Position numbers and translations under genes: made by a program. Below, one piece after another: positions 9,591 through 18,456 of a stretch of 64,000 bases of DNA; within the stretch, counting starts at the first letter, position 1; each line of letters begins with the position of its first letter. Below the pieces are notes generated by a model, which was given only the letters and a program-made list of their open reading frames with translations, ran no database searches and was not told the origin of the DNA. This stretch comes from Brevundimonas basaltis (GTDB lineage: Bacteria > Pseudomonadota > Alphaproteobacteria > Caulobacterales > Caulobacteraceae), in assembly GCF_014202075.1 (NCBI RefSeq), contig NZ_JACHFZ010000001.1, forward strand, positions 434,001 through 498,000, read 5' to 3'.

Positions 9591-9950
9591 TCAGACTCCG
9601 CGCCGTTCCAACGCGGTTCGCGCGAGGAATTCCAGAACGCCGTCCAGATTGGCTCGAACGTCCTCCGCCGCCAGCCTGACAACCCGAACGCCATGCTTTT
9701 GAAGCCACAGAGTTCGGCGGCGGTCATGGTCGATCCGATCGGGATGCGCGTGAGATTGCCCGTCCACCTCCACAGCCAGCTTGGCCTCTGCGCAGTAGAA
9801 GTCGAGGATGAACGGTCCCATCGGGTGCTGCCGCCGGAACTTCAGGCCCTGCAGCCGCTTGCCGCGAAGTTGGACCCACAGGCGCACCTCCGGCGGGGTC
9901 ATGTGGCGGCGAAAGGCGCGCGCCAACAGGACAGTTTCGCTTCTGGTCAT
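9591..9950 (-). CDS. DUF559 (Vsr-like endonuclease fold) protein inside an inverted-repeat element
   Basis: 119 residues from ATG 9950; a GTG at 9962 would add four residues. DUF559 proteins share the PD-(D/E)xK fold of very-short-patch-repair endonucleases. Visible features are TPPEVRLWVQLRG (N-terminal helix with the conserved Glu), HPMGPFILDFYC (Asp of the catalytic strand), LAVEVDGQSH (E-x-D of the second strand) and HGVRVVRL. The coding region fills the space between two inverted-repeat arms. The right arm supplies the ribosome site (GGAGG, five bases before ATG). It sits between the convergent hflX and mazG. Nuclease activity is unproven. Confidence 0.85.
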   Translation of the reverse strand: MTRSETVLLARAFRRHMTPPEVRLWVQLRGKRLQGLKFRRQHPMGPFILDFYCAEAKLAVEVDGQSHAHPDRIDHDRRRTLWLQKHGVRVVRLAAEDVRANLDGVLEFLARTALERRGV

Positions 9951-9951
9951 T

Positions 9952-10007
9952 CGCCCCTCCACCGCTTCGCGGTCCCCCTCCCCATGGCTACGTCACGGGG
10001 AGGAGAC
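9952..10007. repeat. Right arm of inverted repeat bracketing the DUF559 gene
   Basis: The inner 32 nt (9952-9983) are a perfect inverted copy of 9559-9590, and GGGGAGGAGAC at 9997-10007 mirrors 9542-9552. The 13 nt between the blocks differ from the left arm. Read on the minus strand, the arm ends in GGTGGAGGGGCGA directly before the DUF559 ATG, so the repeat acts as its ribosome binding site. It ends 18 bp from the mazG stop. Confidence 0.9.
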
Positions 10008-10025
10008 AGGGCAACGACTTGCAAC

Positions 10026-10829
10026 CTAGCGTGGGTGTTCCGCCATCTTCGCCGCATTCCACAGGCCGTCCATCTCGGCCAGATCGCTCTGCTCCGGCGT
10101 CCGCCCGTCCTTCGCCAGTTCCGCCTCGATGAAGGCGAAGCGGCGGACGAATTTGGCGTTGGTCCTCCGCAACGCGTCTTCCGGCTCGACGCCCAGCTTG
10201 CGGGCGAGGTTGGCCATGACGAAGAGCAGGTCGCCGATCTCCTCGCGGGCCTTGTCGAGGTCCCCGGCGGCGATCTCGGCGCGCAGTTCGGCGACCTCCT
10301 CGACGAACTTGTCGAACACCTCGTCGGTGGAGGGCCAGTCGAAGCCGACGCGGGCGGCGCGTTTGGTCAGTTTGGCGGCGCGGGCCAGGGCGGGCAGGCC
10401 GACCGGGACGTCGTCGAGCACGCCGTGCTGGTCCTTGCCCTTGCGTTCAGCGGCCTTGATGTCCTCCCAGCGCGCCTTCTGGGCGGCGCTGTCGGGTTTG
10501 GCCGCCTCGTCCCCGAACACATGCGGGTGGCGGCGCTCCAGCTTGTCGGCGATGGCGTTGGCCACGTCATCGAAGCCGAACAGCCCCTGTTCCTCGGCCA
10601 TGCGGGCGTGGAAAACGACCTGGAACAGCAGGTCGCCGAGTTCGGACCTCAGCTCGTCCCAGTCCCCGCGCTCGATGGCGTCGGCGACCTCATAGGCCTC
10701 CTCCAGCGTGTAGGGGGCGATGGTCTGGAAGGTCTGCTCCACGTCCCACGGGCAGCCGCCCACCGGGTCGCGCAGCCGGGCCATGATGGCGTTGAGGCGG
10801 TCGATGGGGGAGGTGGGGGACTCGGTCAT
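10026..10829 (-). CDS. mazG: Nucleoside triphosphate pyrophosphohydrolase MazG
   Basis: 267 residues with two MazG repeats. The first has YTLEEAYEVADAIE and ELGDLLFQVVFHARM; the second has KFVEEVAELRAEI and EEIGDLLFVMANLARKLG. The EExxE/ExxD acidic sets bind magnesium. It hydrolyses NTPs and dNTPs to monophosphates for pool cleaning. The N-terminal LNAIMARLRDPVGGCPWD is the family hallmark. Its ATG overlaps the stop of the upstream MFS gene by four bases (10826-10829), implying co-translation. Confidence 0.95.
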   Translation of the reverse strand: MTESPTSPIDRLNAIMARLRDPVGGCPWDVEQTFQTIAPYTLEEAYEVADAIERGDWDELRSELGDLLFQVVFHARMAEEQGLFGFDDVANAIADKLERRHPHVFGDEAAKPDSAAQKARWEDIKAAERKGKDQHGVLDDVPVGLPALARAAKLTKRAARVGFDWPSTDEVFDKFVEEVAELRAEIAAGDLDKAREEIGDLLFVMANLARKLGVEPEDALRRTNAKFVRRFAFIEAELAKDGRTPEQSDLAEMDGLWNAAKMAEHPR

Positions 10830-12268
10830 GGGCCGGTCTGATGCGGCGCCGCCCCGCGCGCTTCAAGGGCGGCGCGGATTTCGGCGTGGCGCGCCTGGTC
10901 CAGCGGATAGCGGTGCAGGGCCACGGCCGCGAGCAGCAGGCACAGGGCCGGCAGGCCGGCGAACATGATCTGCAGCCACATCAGGGCCGGGCCGGAATTC
11001 TCGCCGCCCAGCCCCGGATCGAAACCGGCCATCTGCAGGCCGGCGAAGGTCAGGACCGAAACGGCGTAGCCCAGCTTGGAGGTGGCGGTCAGGATCGAGA
11101 ACAGCAGGCCGGTGCGGTCGGCCCCGTCATCCAGCCGCACCTGATCGCTGACGTCGGCCATCATGGCCCGCAGCAGCAGGTCGCCCGAGGCGAAGGCGAG
11201 GCCGACGAGAGCGACCATGAGAGCGGCCATCAACAGGTCGGCGTAAGGAGCCGGCTTTCCGGTCAGCGCCTGCAGCCCGGCCTCGGCGGGTCCGACCAGG
11301 ATCGGCGCAAGGAAGGCCGCGAACATCAGGGTGACGGCGAAATAGACGCAGGCCCAGATCAGCGCCCGGTGCTTGCCCAGCCGCACCGCCAGCCAGCTCC
11401 ACGCCGGCGCTCCGAACAGGCCGAAGACGAAATAGACCAGCAGCAGGATCGAGGTCTCGGCCCGTTCGAAACCCCGGGCGGCCTCGAAGAAGTAGAAGAA
11501 CAGCGCCCCGACCACGCCGCGCGCCACGCCCAGGGCGAGGTCGGCCCCGAGCAGACGCTGGATCACCCGCCGCTTGAACAAGGCCAGATAGGCGAAACGG
11601 CTTTCGGTCGAGGCGGGCGGTCCGGGCGGCGGTTCCGGCGTGAAGGCGAAGGTTATGGCGAGGGCGACAGGCAGGGCGACGATGATGAACCAGCCCTGCC
11701 ACTGCACCGCGCGGGCGTAGTCGCCCCAGCCCATGTTCTGCACCAGCACCGGCACCATCAGCACCGCCAGCACGCCGATGATGTTGGCGGTCTGCCACCA
11801 GCCGTAGATGCGCGAACGCTGGTTGTAGTCGGAGGACAGGGCCGAGGCCCAGCTGACCTGCGACAGCAGGCTGACCGAGAAGCCGAGCGACAGGACAACC
11901 AGCCACACGGTCAGGTGGGCCGCTCCGGCGCCGGGCCGGGCCATGAACAGCATGCCGACCGCCAGCATCAGCACCGGCGCCGCCATCCCCATCCACAGCC
12001 GGTAGCGGCCGAAGCGGCTGTGGGTCCGGTCGATGACCATGCCGAGGGCCGGATCGATGAGGATGTCGGCCATACGGATGATCAGGAACACCAGGCCGAC
12101 CACGGCCAGGTCGACGCCGACATGGCTGGCGTAGAATTCGGGCAGGGTCACATAGACCGGCAGGCCGAGCGCGGCGTAGGGCAGGCAGGCGGCGGAGAAG
12201 GCGGCGAGCACGCCGTTGCTGCGGCGCGGGGCGGCCCCTGCGGTCGAGGTCTGGGCGGCGTCGGTCAT
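10826..12268 (-). CDS. MFS transporter, GPH/MelB-like sugar-cation symporter family
   Basis: 480 residues from ATG 12268 (MTDAAQTS); an in-frame start at 12313 would add an unlikely basic leader. About twelve membrane segments are visible. The early MADILIDPALGMVIDRTHSRFGRYRLWM loop, given here by its ends, is the GPH-family signature after the second helix, with a conserved Asp pair and RxGR. Family members move glycosides with H+ or Na+; the substrate here is unknown. It overlaps mazG by ATGA and is divergent from the M15 peptidase across 217 bp. Confidence 0.85.
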   Translation of the reverse strand: MTDAAQTSTAGAAPRRSNGVLAAFSAACLPYAALGLPVYVTLPEFYASHVGVDLAVVGLVFLIIRMADILIDPALGMVIDRTHSRFGRYRLWMGMAAPVLMLAVGMLFMARPGAGAAHLTVWLVVLSLGFSVSLLSQVSWASALSSDYNQRSRIYGWWQTANIIGVLAVLMVPVLVQNMGWGDYARAVQWQGWFIIVALPVALAITFAFTPEPPPGPPASTESRFAYLALFKRRVIQRLLGADLALGVARGVVGALFFYFFEAARGFERAETSILLLVYFVFGLFGAPAWSWLAVRLGKHRALIWACVYFAVTLMFAAFLAPILVGPAEAGLQALTGKPAPYADLLMAALMVALVGLAFASGDLLLRAMMADVSDQVRLDDGADRTGLLFSILTATSKLGYAVSVLTFAGLQMAGFDPGLGGENSGPALMWLQIMFAGLPALCLLLAAVALHRYPLDQARHAEIRAALEARGAAPHQTGP

Positions 12269-12485
12269 GCGGGCGTCCGGCGGTCCGGCCCTGAGTCGGC
12301 CGTGTCTCAGCATGCCGGTTTTTCATGGCGGCCGCATAGTCCGGCGACATGTCCCGCCTGTCCGCCTTGTCGATGATGTCGCGGCGTGCCGTGTCCCGGA
12401 TGTCTCGCCCCGCATGTATTGGTCCGAAATCCCCGTTCGGACATGGGCTCTTGCCCTGACTGGCAGGGTCAGGTTTGCTTGCCGG

Positions 12486-13373
12486 ATGGCGTTGTCGCGC
12501 ACACTCTTCGGTTTGCTCGTTCTATGCGCCGCCGCCGCGGTGTCGGCGCCACGCGCCGCCGCCCAGTCGGCGGAGGACTGCGACGCCGCCCAGGTCGAAT
12601 GGGGCGCGCCCGCCCTGGCCAACGCCATCTCCCACTATTCGCTGGAATGGCGGCCGTTCGGCGGCGCCGAATGGGGATGGGAAACCTATCTGCCCCTGAT
12701 CCAGAAGGAGCTCGGAACCGGCTGCGCACCCGGTTCGGCGCGTTTCGCGCGGGCGCTGGCGGAGTTCCAGTACAACTACGGCCTGCCGGCCACCGGCTGG
12801 TTCGACGCGGCGACCTTCCAGGTGTTTCGCGGCCTGTGGCAGGAGCGGCGGCCGTTCATCATGGAGCGGGTGCGCGAACAGCCGTGCCCCGACCCGCCGC
12901 CGCTGTATCAGCTCGGCTATCTGGTGGCATCGGAGGAGCACGCCGACCGGCTGACGCGCCTGCTGCGCCGCGACGTTCTGGCCGCCTATCGGCTGATGGT
13001 GGCGGCGGCCCGGGAGGAGGTTCCCGAAGTGGCCGCCGATCCGGAGCTGCTGCAGATCTTCTCGGGCTTCCGCGATCCGGAGGCCGACGCCGCCCGATGC
13101 GCCGCCCAGGGCAATTGCGACGGCCTGCGCCGCGCCGTCTGTTCGCCGCATCGGACCGGCACGGCGGTCGATCTCTACGTCGGTCAGCTGGACGAGATGG
13201 GCGTCGACAACACCTCGCCGGCCAGCCGGCTGCACATGAGCCGCTCCGCCACCTACCGCTGGCTGGTCCGGAACGCCCACCGGTTCGGCTTCGTGCCCTA
13301 TGTCTATGAGCCGTGGCACTGGGAATGGGTGAGCCCGACCGGGGGTTATGCGCTGGATATGGCTGCGCCTTGA
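12486..13373 (+). CDS. Exported M15-family D-Ala-D-Ala carboxypeptidase-like protein
   Basis: 295 residues from ATG 12486. Residues 1-26 form a signal peptide ending near AAAQS. A central region (~60-120; FARALAEFQYNYGLPATGWFD) resembles a peptidoglycan-binding module. The C-terminal catalytic part carries SPHRTGTAVDLYV (HxxxxxxD zinc set) and EPWHWEW, the M15B pair. Such enzymes trim the terminal D-Ala of peptidoglycan stems. Other in-frame starts lie upstream, but only 12486 puts the signal peptide at the N-terminus. Its TGA overlaps the next gene's TTG. Confidence 0.85.
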   Translation: MALSRTLFGLLVLCAAAAVSAPRAAAQSAEDCDAAQVEWGAPALANAISHYSLEWRPFGGAEWGWETYLPLIQKELGTGCAPGSARFARALAEFQYNYGLPATGWFDAATFQVFRGLWQERRPFIMERVREQPCPDPPPLYQLGYLVASEEHADRLTRLLRRDVLAAYRLMVAAAREEVPEVAADPELLQIFSGFRDPEADAARCAAQGNCDGLRRAVCSPHRTGTAVDLYVGQLDEMGVDNTSPASRLHMSRSATYRWLVRNAHRFGFVPYVYEPWHWEWVSPTGGYALDMAAP

Positions 13374-13837
13374 TCCGGGCCCTCACGCCCGGCGAGGCGG
13401 CGCTCGCCCGCGAGGCCTTCGGCGACGCCTTGCGATGCGAGAGCGTCCGTTTCCTCCCCGCGCCCTGGCCCTTCGATCGCGCCTTCGTGCCGGGCTGCTG
13501 GTTCGGCCGGGAGTGGATTGTCTGGCCGGCCCGGACCCTGCCTGCGGATATCGCCGTCGCTTCGCTGAAGGCCCAGGCCACTCTGATCCATGAGTTGACC
13601 CATGTCTGGCAGGCGCAGCAGGGCGTCAACCTGCTCACCGGCAAACTCCGGGCGGGGGACCGGCCGGAGTCCTACGAATACCCGATCGGCATGGACTGCG
13701 ACTGGGGCGGGCTGAATATCGAGCAACAGGCGATGGTCGTGGAGCATCGCTTCCGCCTGCTCCATGGCGGCGTCGTTCCGGCGCCGCCCGATTTCTACGA
13801 CCGGGTCTGCCCGCTGGGGCCTCGGATCAAAGTCTGA
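13370..13837 (+). CDS. HExxH-motif protein, 'vgr-related' type
   Basis: 155 residues from TTG 13370, which overlaps the previous stop as TTGA. The central HELTHVWQAQQG is a HExxHxxQ metalloprotease-like zinc motif. Upstream lie WFGREWIVWPARTLPADI and downstream YEYPIGMDCDWGGLNIEQQA. I recall similar short proteins annotated 'vgr-related' in Caulobacter, without known function. There is no signal peptide or membrane segment. The tight coupling to a peptidoglycan carboxypeptidase suggests a cell-wall role, which is inference. Confidence 0.7.
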   Translation: MIRALTPGEAALAREAFGDALRCESVRFLPAPWPFDRAFVPGCWFGREWIVWPARTLPADIAVASLKAQATLIHELTHVWQAQQGVNLLTGKLRAGDRPESYEYPIGMDCDWGGLNIEQQAMVVEHRFRLLHGGVVPAPPDFYDRVCPLGPRIKV

Positions 13838-13923
13838 ACGGAGACACTTGTCCCCCGGTCAATGGAACCCATATCCGCTACACGCTATGTTGCTAATGTC
13901 AGCCCCCATCAGCGGAGACTCCC

Positions 13924-14526
13924 ATGCCCAAGATCCTTGTCCTGTACCATTCCACGCGCGGCCACGTCGAAGCCATGGCCGGGGCGGTCGCCGAGGGTGC
14001 TCGGCAGGTCGACGGCGCCACGGTGGACATCAGGCGCGTTCCCGAACTGGTCCCGGAGGAACTGGCGCGGAGGAGCGGTTACAAGCTGGACCAGGCCGCT
14101 CCGGTCGCCGAGGTCGACGAACTCGCCGGCTATGACGCGATCATCGTCGGCGCGGGCACCCGCTACGGCACGGCGGCGTCCCAGATGCGCAACTTCCTCG
14201 ACCAGACCGGCGGGCTGTGGGTGAAGGGCGCGCTGGTCGGCAAGGTCGGATCGGCCTTCACCTCGACCGCGAGTCAGCATGGCGGTCAGGAGACCACTCT
14301 GATCGGCCTGGTCCAGACCCTGCTGCACCAAGGGATGGTCGTCGCGGGCCTGCCGTACGCCTGGCAAGGCCAGTCGCGCATCGACGAGATCACCGGCGGC
14401 TCGCCCTACGGCGCCACGACCATCACCGGCTCCGACGGCTCGCGCATGCCCAGCGACAACGAGCTGGAAGGCGCCCGCTGGCAGGGTCGTTATGTCGCCG
14501 AGACAGCGAAGAAGCTGTTCGGCTGA
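13924..14526 (+). CDS. wrbA: NAD(P)H:quinone oxidoreductase WrbA
   Basis: 200 residues, flavodoxin-fold FMN enzyme that reduces quinones by two electrons. The FMN phosphate loop is [36 protein letters not shown] and [17 protein letters not shown] are WrbA hallmarks, and [12 protein letters not shown] follows. Full family length. An 86-bp leader with CGGAGACTCCC before the ATG gives the ribosome site. Its stop shares a base with the next start (TGATG), so the dioxygenase gene is translationally linked. Confidence 0.95.
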   Translation: MPKILVLYHSTRGHVEAMAGAVAEGARQVDGATVDIRRVPELVPEELARRSGYKLDQAAPVAEVDELAGYDAIIVGAGTRYGTAASQMRNFLDQTGGLWVKGALVGKVGSAFTSTASQHGGQETTLIGLVQTLLHQGMVVAGLPYAWQGQSRIDEITGGSPYGATTITGSDGSRMPSDNELEGARWQGRYVAETAKKLFG

Positions 14527-15281
14527 TGCGTCAGCCGGCGCTCTTCTTTGGCCACGGCTCGCCGATGAACGCGCTCGGCGGCCCCTATGCCGAGGGCTGG
14601 CGCAGGCTGGGCGAAGGCGTCGGTAAGCCACGGGGCGTGGTCATGGTCTCGGCCCACTGGGAAACGGAGGGGGCGGCGGTGACGACGCAATCAGCTCCGG
14701 AAACCATTCATGATTTCGGCGGCTTCCCGGACGAACTGCATGCGATGCAATACCCGGCGCCGGGGTGTCCGACCCTGGCCCTCCGGGTGTCTGACCTGAC
14801 CGGAGCCGCGCCGACCGACCAGTGGGGCCTCGATCACGGAACCTGGTCGGTGCTGGCCCACGTCTGGCCGGCGGCGGATGTGCCTGTCGTGCAGCTGTCG
14901 CTGGACCGCCGGCTGGACGCGCGTGGGCATTTCAATTTGGCTCGGAAGCTGGCGCCGCTGCGCGACGAGGGGGTCATCATCGCCGGTTCGGGCGACTTCG
15001 TACATAATCTGCGGACCTGGAAGCGGGCCGGGGGCGAGGCCTATGACTGGGCGACGCGTTTCAACGAGGCGGTCAAGGCGGCACTGGCCCGCGGCGACAA
15101 CGAGGCTCTGATCAATTGGGTCGGTCTGGCCGAGGACGCCCAGTTGAGCGTCCCGACCGACGAACACTATCTGCCGCTGCTCTACGTCGCCGCCCAGCGC
15201 AGGGCGGGCGACGACGTCAGCTTCTTCAACGACGTCATCGAGGGCGGTTCGATCTCGATGACCGGAGTCCGGATCGGCTAG
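14526..15281 (+). CDS. LigB/DODA-type class III extradiol dioxygenase
   Basis: 251 residues from ATG 14526. The N-terminal LFFGHGSPMNAL gives the first metal His, MVSAHWETEG a second, and HTWSVLAH-like WGLDHGTWSVLAHVWP a third region; GSGDFVHNLRTW is the conserved catalytic-His block. This matches the YgiD/4,5-DOPA-dioxygenase branch of non-haem iron or zinc enzymes that cleave catechols. The native substrate is unknown. It is coupled to wrbA (TGATG), so aromatic or quinone handling is a reasonable inference. It converges on doxX with a four-base overlap. Confidence 0.87.
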   Translation: MRQPALFFGHGSPMNALGGPYAEGWRRLGEGVGKPRGVVMVSAHWETEGAAVTTQSAPETIHDFGGFPDELHAMQYPAPGCPTLALRVSDLTGAAPTDQWGLDHGTWSVLAHVWPAADVPVVQLSLDRRLDARGHFNLARKLAPLRDEGVIIAGSGDFVHNLRTWKRAGGEAYDWATRFNEAVKAALARGDNEALINWVGLAEDAQLSVPTDEHYLPLLYVAAQRRAGDDVSFFNDVIEGGSISMTGVRIG

Positions 15282-15682
15282 GCTTTCCGCTTGAGGATGT
15301 GGCCCACGGCCCAGGCGCCTGGCCCGGCGAACGCCAGATAGAGGAAGACCCAGCAATACAGCGCCGCCAGTTCGCCCTGGTTGACCATCGGGAAGACCCC
15401 GCCGGTCAGGGCATGGAACTGGAAATAGGCCACGGCCATCATGCCGGACAGGACGAATGCCACCGGGCGCGTGAACAGTCCGACCACGATCAGGGCCCCG
15501 CCGAACAGCTCCAGCACCCCGCCGACGCCCATCTGGCTGAAGAGTTCAAACGGCCCGTGGGCCGGGGCCGGGAAGCTGAAGATCTTCTGGGCGCCGTGCT
15601 GCATGAACATCAGGCCCGTGACGATGCGGAGCCCCGCCAGGGCCTTGTCGGAGTGCGGGGCGAGCTTGGAAAACAGATCCAT
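15278..15682 (-). CDS. DoxX-family membrane protein
   Basis: 134 residues with four membrane helices. The family pattern is LAGLRIVTGLMFMQHGAQK in helix one, ELFGGALIVVGLFTRPVAF in helix two, MAVAYFQFHAL and a last helix ending near GHILKRKA. DoxX proteins are linked to quinone, thiosulfate or redox stress functions, but most are uncharacterised. ATG 15682 is chosen because upstream residues overlap the promoter region. It converges with the dioxygenase by four bases. Confidence 0.87.
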   Translation of the reverse strand: MDLFSKLAPHSDKALAGLRIVTGLMFMQHGAQKIFSFPAPAHGPFELFSQMGVGGVLELFGGALIVVGLFTRPVAFVLSGMMAVAYFQFHALTGGVFPMVNQGELAALYCWVFLYLAFAGPGAWAVGHILKRKA

Positions 15683-15725
15683 GAATCGGGTTCCTTTGAT
15701 AACCGGCCCGGCTTGGGCCGATCTC

Positions 15726-15754
15726 CATATTGGAACCGATACTGTTACAGACAA
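15726..15754 (-). promoter_or_regulatory. Candidate sigma-70-type promoter for the DoxX gene
   Basis: On the minus strand TTGTCT (15754-15749) and AATATG (15731-15726) are spaced by 17 bases in an AT-richer patch about 45 bases before the DoxX start. The -35 is good and the -10 is weak. Confidence 0.35.
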
Positions 15755-15765
15755 GAGCCGGCCCG

Positions 15766-17325
15766 TCAGGCCGCCTTGTCCATTTCGACAATCTGCTGGA
15801 TGCGGACGTAGTCGGTCTTGCCGGTGCCCAGCACGGGGACTTCGGCGACCCGCATGATCTTCTTGGGCACCGCCAGTTCCGGTGCGCCGTGGCTGCGGGC
15901 CCATTCGGCGAGGCGGGCTACGTCGGCGTCCTTGCGGTCGGTGACCAGCACCAGCTTTTCGCCCTTGCGGCTGTCGGGCACCGAGACGACGGCGTGGCGC
16001 GCCTCGGGCCAGACCGCGCTGGCGAGGCCCTCGACGGCGGTCAGCGAGACCATCTCGCCGCCGATCTTGGCGAACCGTTTGGCGCGGCCGAGGATGCAAA
16101 CATAGCCTTCGTCATCGATCGCGACGATGTCGCCGGTGTCGTGCCAGCCCTCCCTGAGCGGCTCAATGGCCTCGGGGTCGTCCGGCGACAGATAGCCCTT
16201 CATGACGTTCGGACCGCGCAGAAACAGCCGGCCGCCTTCGTCGATGCCCTCGACCGGTTCGACCCGCCATTCCATCCCAGGCATCATCTGACCAACCGTT
16301 CCCGGGCGGTTGCGGTCGGGGTGGTTCACCGCCACCACCGGCGCCGCCTCAGTGGCCCCATAGCCTTCCAGCAGTTTCAAGCCGTGGAAGCGGGTGTTGA
16401 ACAGGTGATGGGTCTCCGGCCGGACCTTTTCAGCCCCGGCGACCACGAACTGCAGGGTCGAGAAGTCGTCCGGCCCGGCCACGCGGGCGTACTGGTTCAG
16501 GAAGGTGTCGGTGGCGAACAGGATGGACGCTTTCACCTGCGGCAGCAGCTCCACGATCTGTTTGGCGTGCAGCGGGGAGGGGTACTGGAACGCCTTCATA
16601 CCGTGGAGGATCGGCAGCAGCACGCCGCCGGTCAGGCCGAAGCAGTGGAAGGTCGGCAGCGGGTTGAACATCACCCATTCGGGCAGCAGGTCGATGTGCT
16701 GTGCGACCTGACGACAATTGGCCACAAGGTTCGCCTGGCTCAGCACAACGCCCTTGGGCGCGCCGAAGCTGCCGGAGGTGAACAGGATCACCCCCGGCGA
16801 CGACGGCTCGGTCTTCACCCGGAACCGCTTGGGCAATAGACCGGCCATCAGGCCGTACAGCTTGTCGGGCAGGCCGATCGATTTTCGCACGTCGTCGAGC
16901 CAGACGAGTTCGGCTACGGTTTCGATCCTGGCGACCAGGTCCTCGATCTTGGCCTGCTGGACAAAACGCCGCGCGGTCAGAATTCTGGTGACGCCGGCGG
17001 CCTCGATCGCCGCCTTGATATTGAGCTCGCCGGCGGTGAAATTGATCATCACCGGCACGCGGCCGTGGGCGTGCAGCCCGTAGTAGGTGACCACCACGCC
17101 CATGCTGGACGGCAGCAGGATGCCGACCCGCTCGCCGGGTTCAGTCATCGCGGCGATCTTGCGCCCCAGCACGAAGGCGGCCCGGATCAACCCCGTGTAG
17201 GTCAGGGGTTTCCGATCCTGATCCTCGAGGATTTCCTTGTCGCCGTAGGTGTCGCGCGCCGCGATCAGGGCGTCGAAAATCGTCTCCTCGACGGCCGTGG
17301 GGTCCAGGGGTACGCGCAAAGACAT
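15766..17325 (-). CDS. Aas-like acyl-activating enzyme (acyl-ACP/acyl-CoA synthetase), stand-alone
   Basis: 519 residues, AMP-forming ligase. The phosphate loop is FTSGSFGAPKGVVLS, the adenine motif LEGYGATEAAPVVAVN, followed by WHDTGDIVAIDDEGYV and the catalytic Lys near GTGKTDYVRIQ. The stretch FNPLPTFHCFGLTGGVLLP and YPSPLHAKQIVELL resemble the synthetase half of E. coli Aas more than FadD. The PlsC acyltransferase half of Aas is absent. ATG 17325 has GGAGG directly adjacent, so TTG 17319 could be the true start. It probably recycles free or lysophospholipid-derived fatty acids; substrate is inferred. Confidence 0.8.
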   Translation of the reverse strand: MSLRVPLDPTAVEETIFDALIAARDTYGDKEILEDQDRKPLTYTGLIRAAFVLGRKIAAMTEPGERVGILLPSSMGVVVTYYGLHAHGRVPVMINFTAGELNIKAAIEAAGVTRILTARRFVQQAKIEDLVARIETVAELVWLDDVRKSIGLPDKLYGLMAGLLPKRFRVKTEPSSPGVILFTSGSFGAPKGVVLSQANLVANCRQVAQHIDLLPEWVMFNPLPTFHCFGLTGGVLLPILHGMKAFQYPSPLHAKQIVELLPQVKASILFATDTFLNQYARVAGPDDFSTLQFVVAGAEKVRPETHHLFNTRFHGLKLLEGYGATEAAPVVAVNHPDRNRPGTVGQMMPGMEWRVEPVEGIDEGGRLFLRGPNVMKGYLSPDDPEAIEPLREGWHDTGDIVAIDDEGYVCILGRAKRFAKIGGEMVSLTAVEGLASAVWPEARHAVVSVPDSRKGEKLVLVTDRKDADVARLAEWARSHGAPELAVPKKIMRVAEVPVLGTGKTDYVRIQQIVEMDKAA

Positions 17326-17486
17326 CCTCCGTGACGCGTTGGCCGCGTCTTGTCCGAACGCCCAAACTAGAGCGGGGGGCCATGGTTGAAAAGATGTGTT
17401 ACCCGGCGTGAGCCCGGACCGCGCCTTGCCTTCGCCACGCGGAAGGACGACATAGCGGTCTCGCAACGCCCGGAGCCGACCCCGCC

Positions 17487-18449
17487 TTGGTCACGCTGAT
17501 CGACACCCTGACGAAGACGCCGGCCGAACTGCGTCACCCGGAGAAGCAGAAGCGCCCGGAAACGGCGGTGCTGAAGAAACCCGACTGGCTGAGGGTGAAG
17601 GCGCCCGGGTCGGGCCAGTACAACGCGACCAGGGCCATCGTGAAAGACAAGGGTCTGGTCACGGTCTGCGAGGAGGCGGCCTGCCCGAACATCGGCGAGT
17701 GCTGGAGCCAGAAACACGCCACCCTGATGATCATGGGCGACACCTGCACGCGGGCCTGCGCCTTCTGCAACGTCAAGACCGGCCTGCCGCAGCCGCTGGA
17801 CCCGGAAGAGCCGGGCAAGGTCGGACTGGCCGTGGCGCAGCTGGGTCTGAACCACGTCGTCATCACCTCCGTGGATCGGGATGATGTGGCGGACGGCGGC
17901 GCGGCCCATTTCGCCGAGGTGGTGCGCCAGATCCGCCTGCAGGCCCCCAACACGACGATCGAGATCCTGACCCCCGACTTCCTGCGCAAGGACGGCGCGG
18001 CCGAGGTGATGATCGACGCCCGTCCCGACGTCTTCAACCACAACCTCGAGACCGTGCCGCGGCTGTATCTGAAGATCCGGCCGGGAGCCCGCTACTTCCA
18101 CTCCCTGCGCCTGCTGCAGATGGTCAAGGAGCGCGACCCGAACCAGTTCACCAAGTCCGGCATCATGGTGGGCCTGGGCGAGACCCGCGAAGAGGTCATG
18201 CAGGTGATGGACGACATGCGCTCGGCCGGCGTCGACTTCATCACCATCGGCCAGTATCTGCAGCCGACCCGCAAACACGCCGCCATCGACCGGTTCGTGA
18301 CGCCGGAAGAGTTCAAGGCCTATGAGGCGATCGCCCGGGCCAAGGGCTTCCTGATGGTGTCGTCGTCGCCGTTGACCCGCAGCTCACACCACGCGGGCGA
18401 TGATTTCGCACGCCTTAAGGCGGCGCGGCTGGCCCAGACCGGACGCTGA
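17487..18449 (+). CDS. lipA: Lipoyl synthase
   Basis: 320 residues, radical-SAM enzyme that inserts two sulfurs into octanoyl groups on lipoyl domains. The auxiliary cluster cysteines are in [13 protein letters not shown], the radical-SAM set in [13 protein letters not shown], and [15 protein letters not shown] and [15 protein letters not shown] complete the family pattern. Start is TTG 17487, with GGAG upstream. It serves the lipoylated E1-beta and E2 proteins encoded about 7 kb downstream. It is divergent from the acyl-activating gene across 161 bp. Confidence 0.96.
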   Translation: MVTLIDTLTKTPAELRHPEKQKRPETAVLKKPDWLRVKAPGSGQYNATRAIVKDKGLVTVCEEAACPNIGECWSQKHATLMIMGDTCTRACAFCNVKTGLPQPLDPEEPGKVGLAVAQLGLNHVVITSVDRDDVADGGAAHFAEVVRQIRLQAPNTTIEILTPDFLRKDGAAEVMIDARPDVFNHNLETVPRLYLKIRPGARYFHSLRLLQMVKERDPNQFTKSGIMVGLGETREEVMQVMDDMRSAGVDFITIGQYLQPTRKHAAIDRFVTPEEFKAYEAIARAKGFLMVSSSPLTRSSHHAGDDFARLKAARLAQTGR

Positions 18450-18456
18450 TCCGCGC

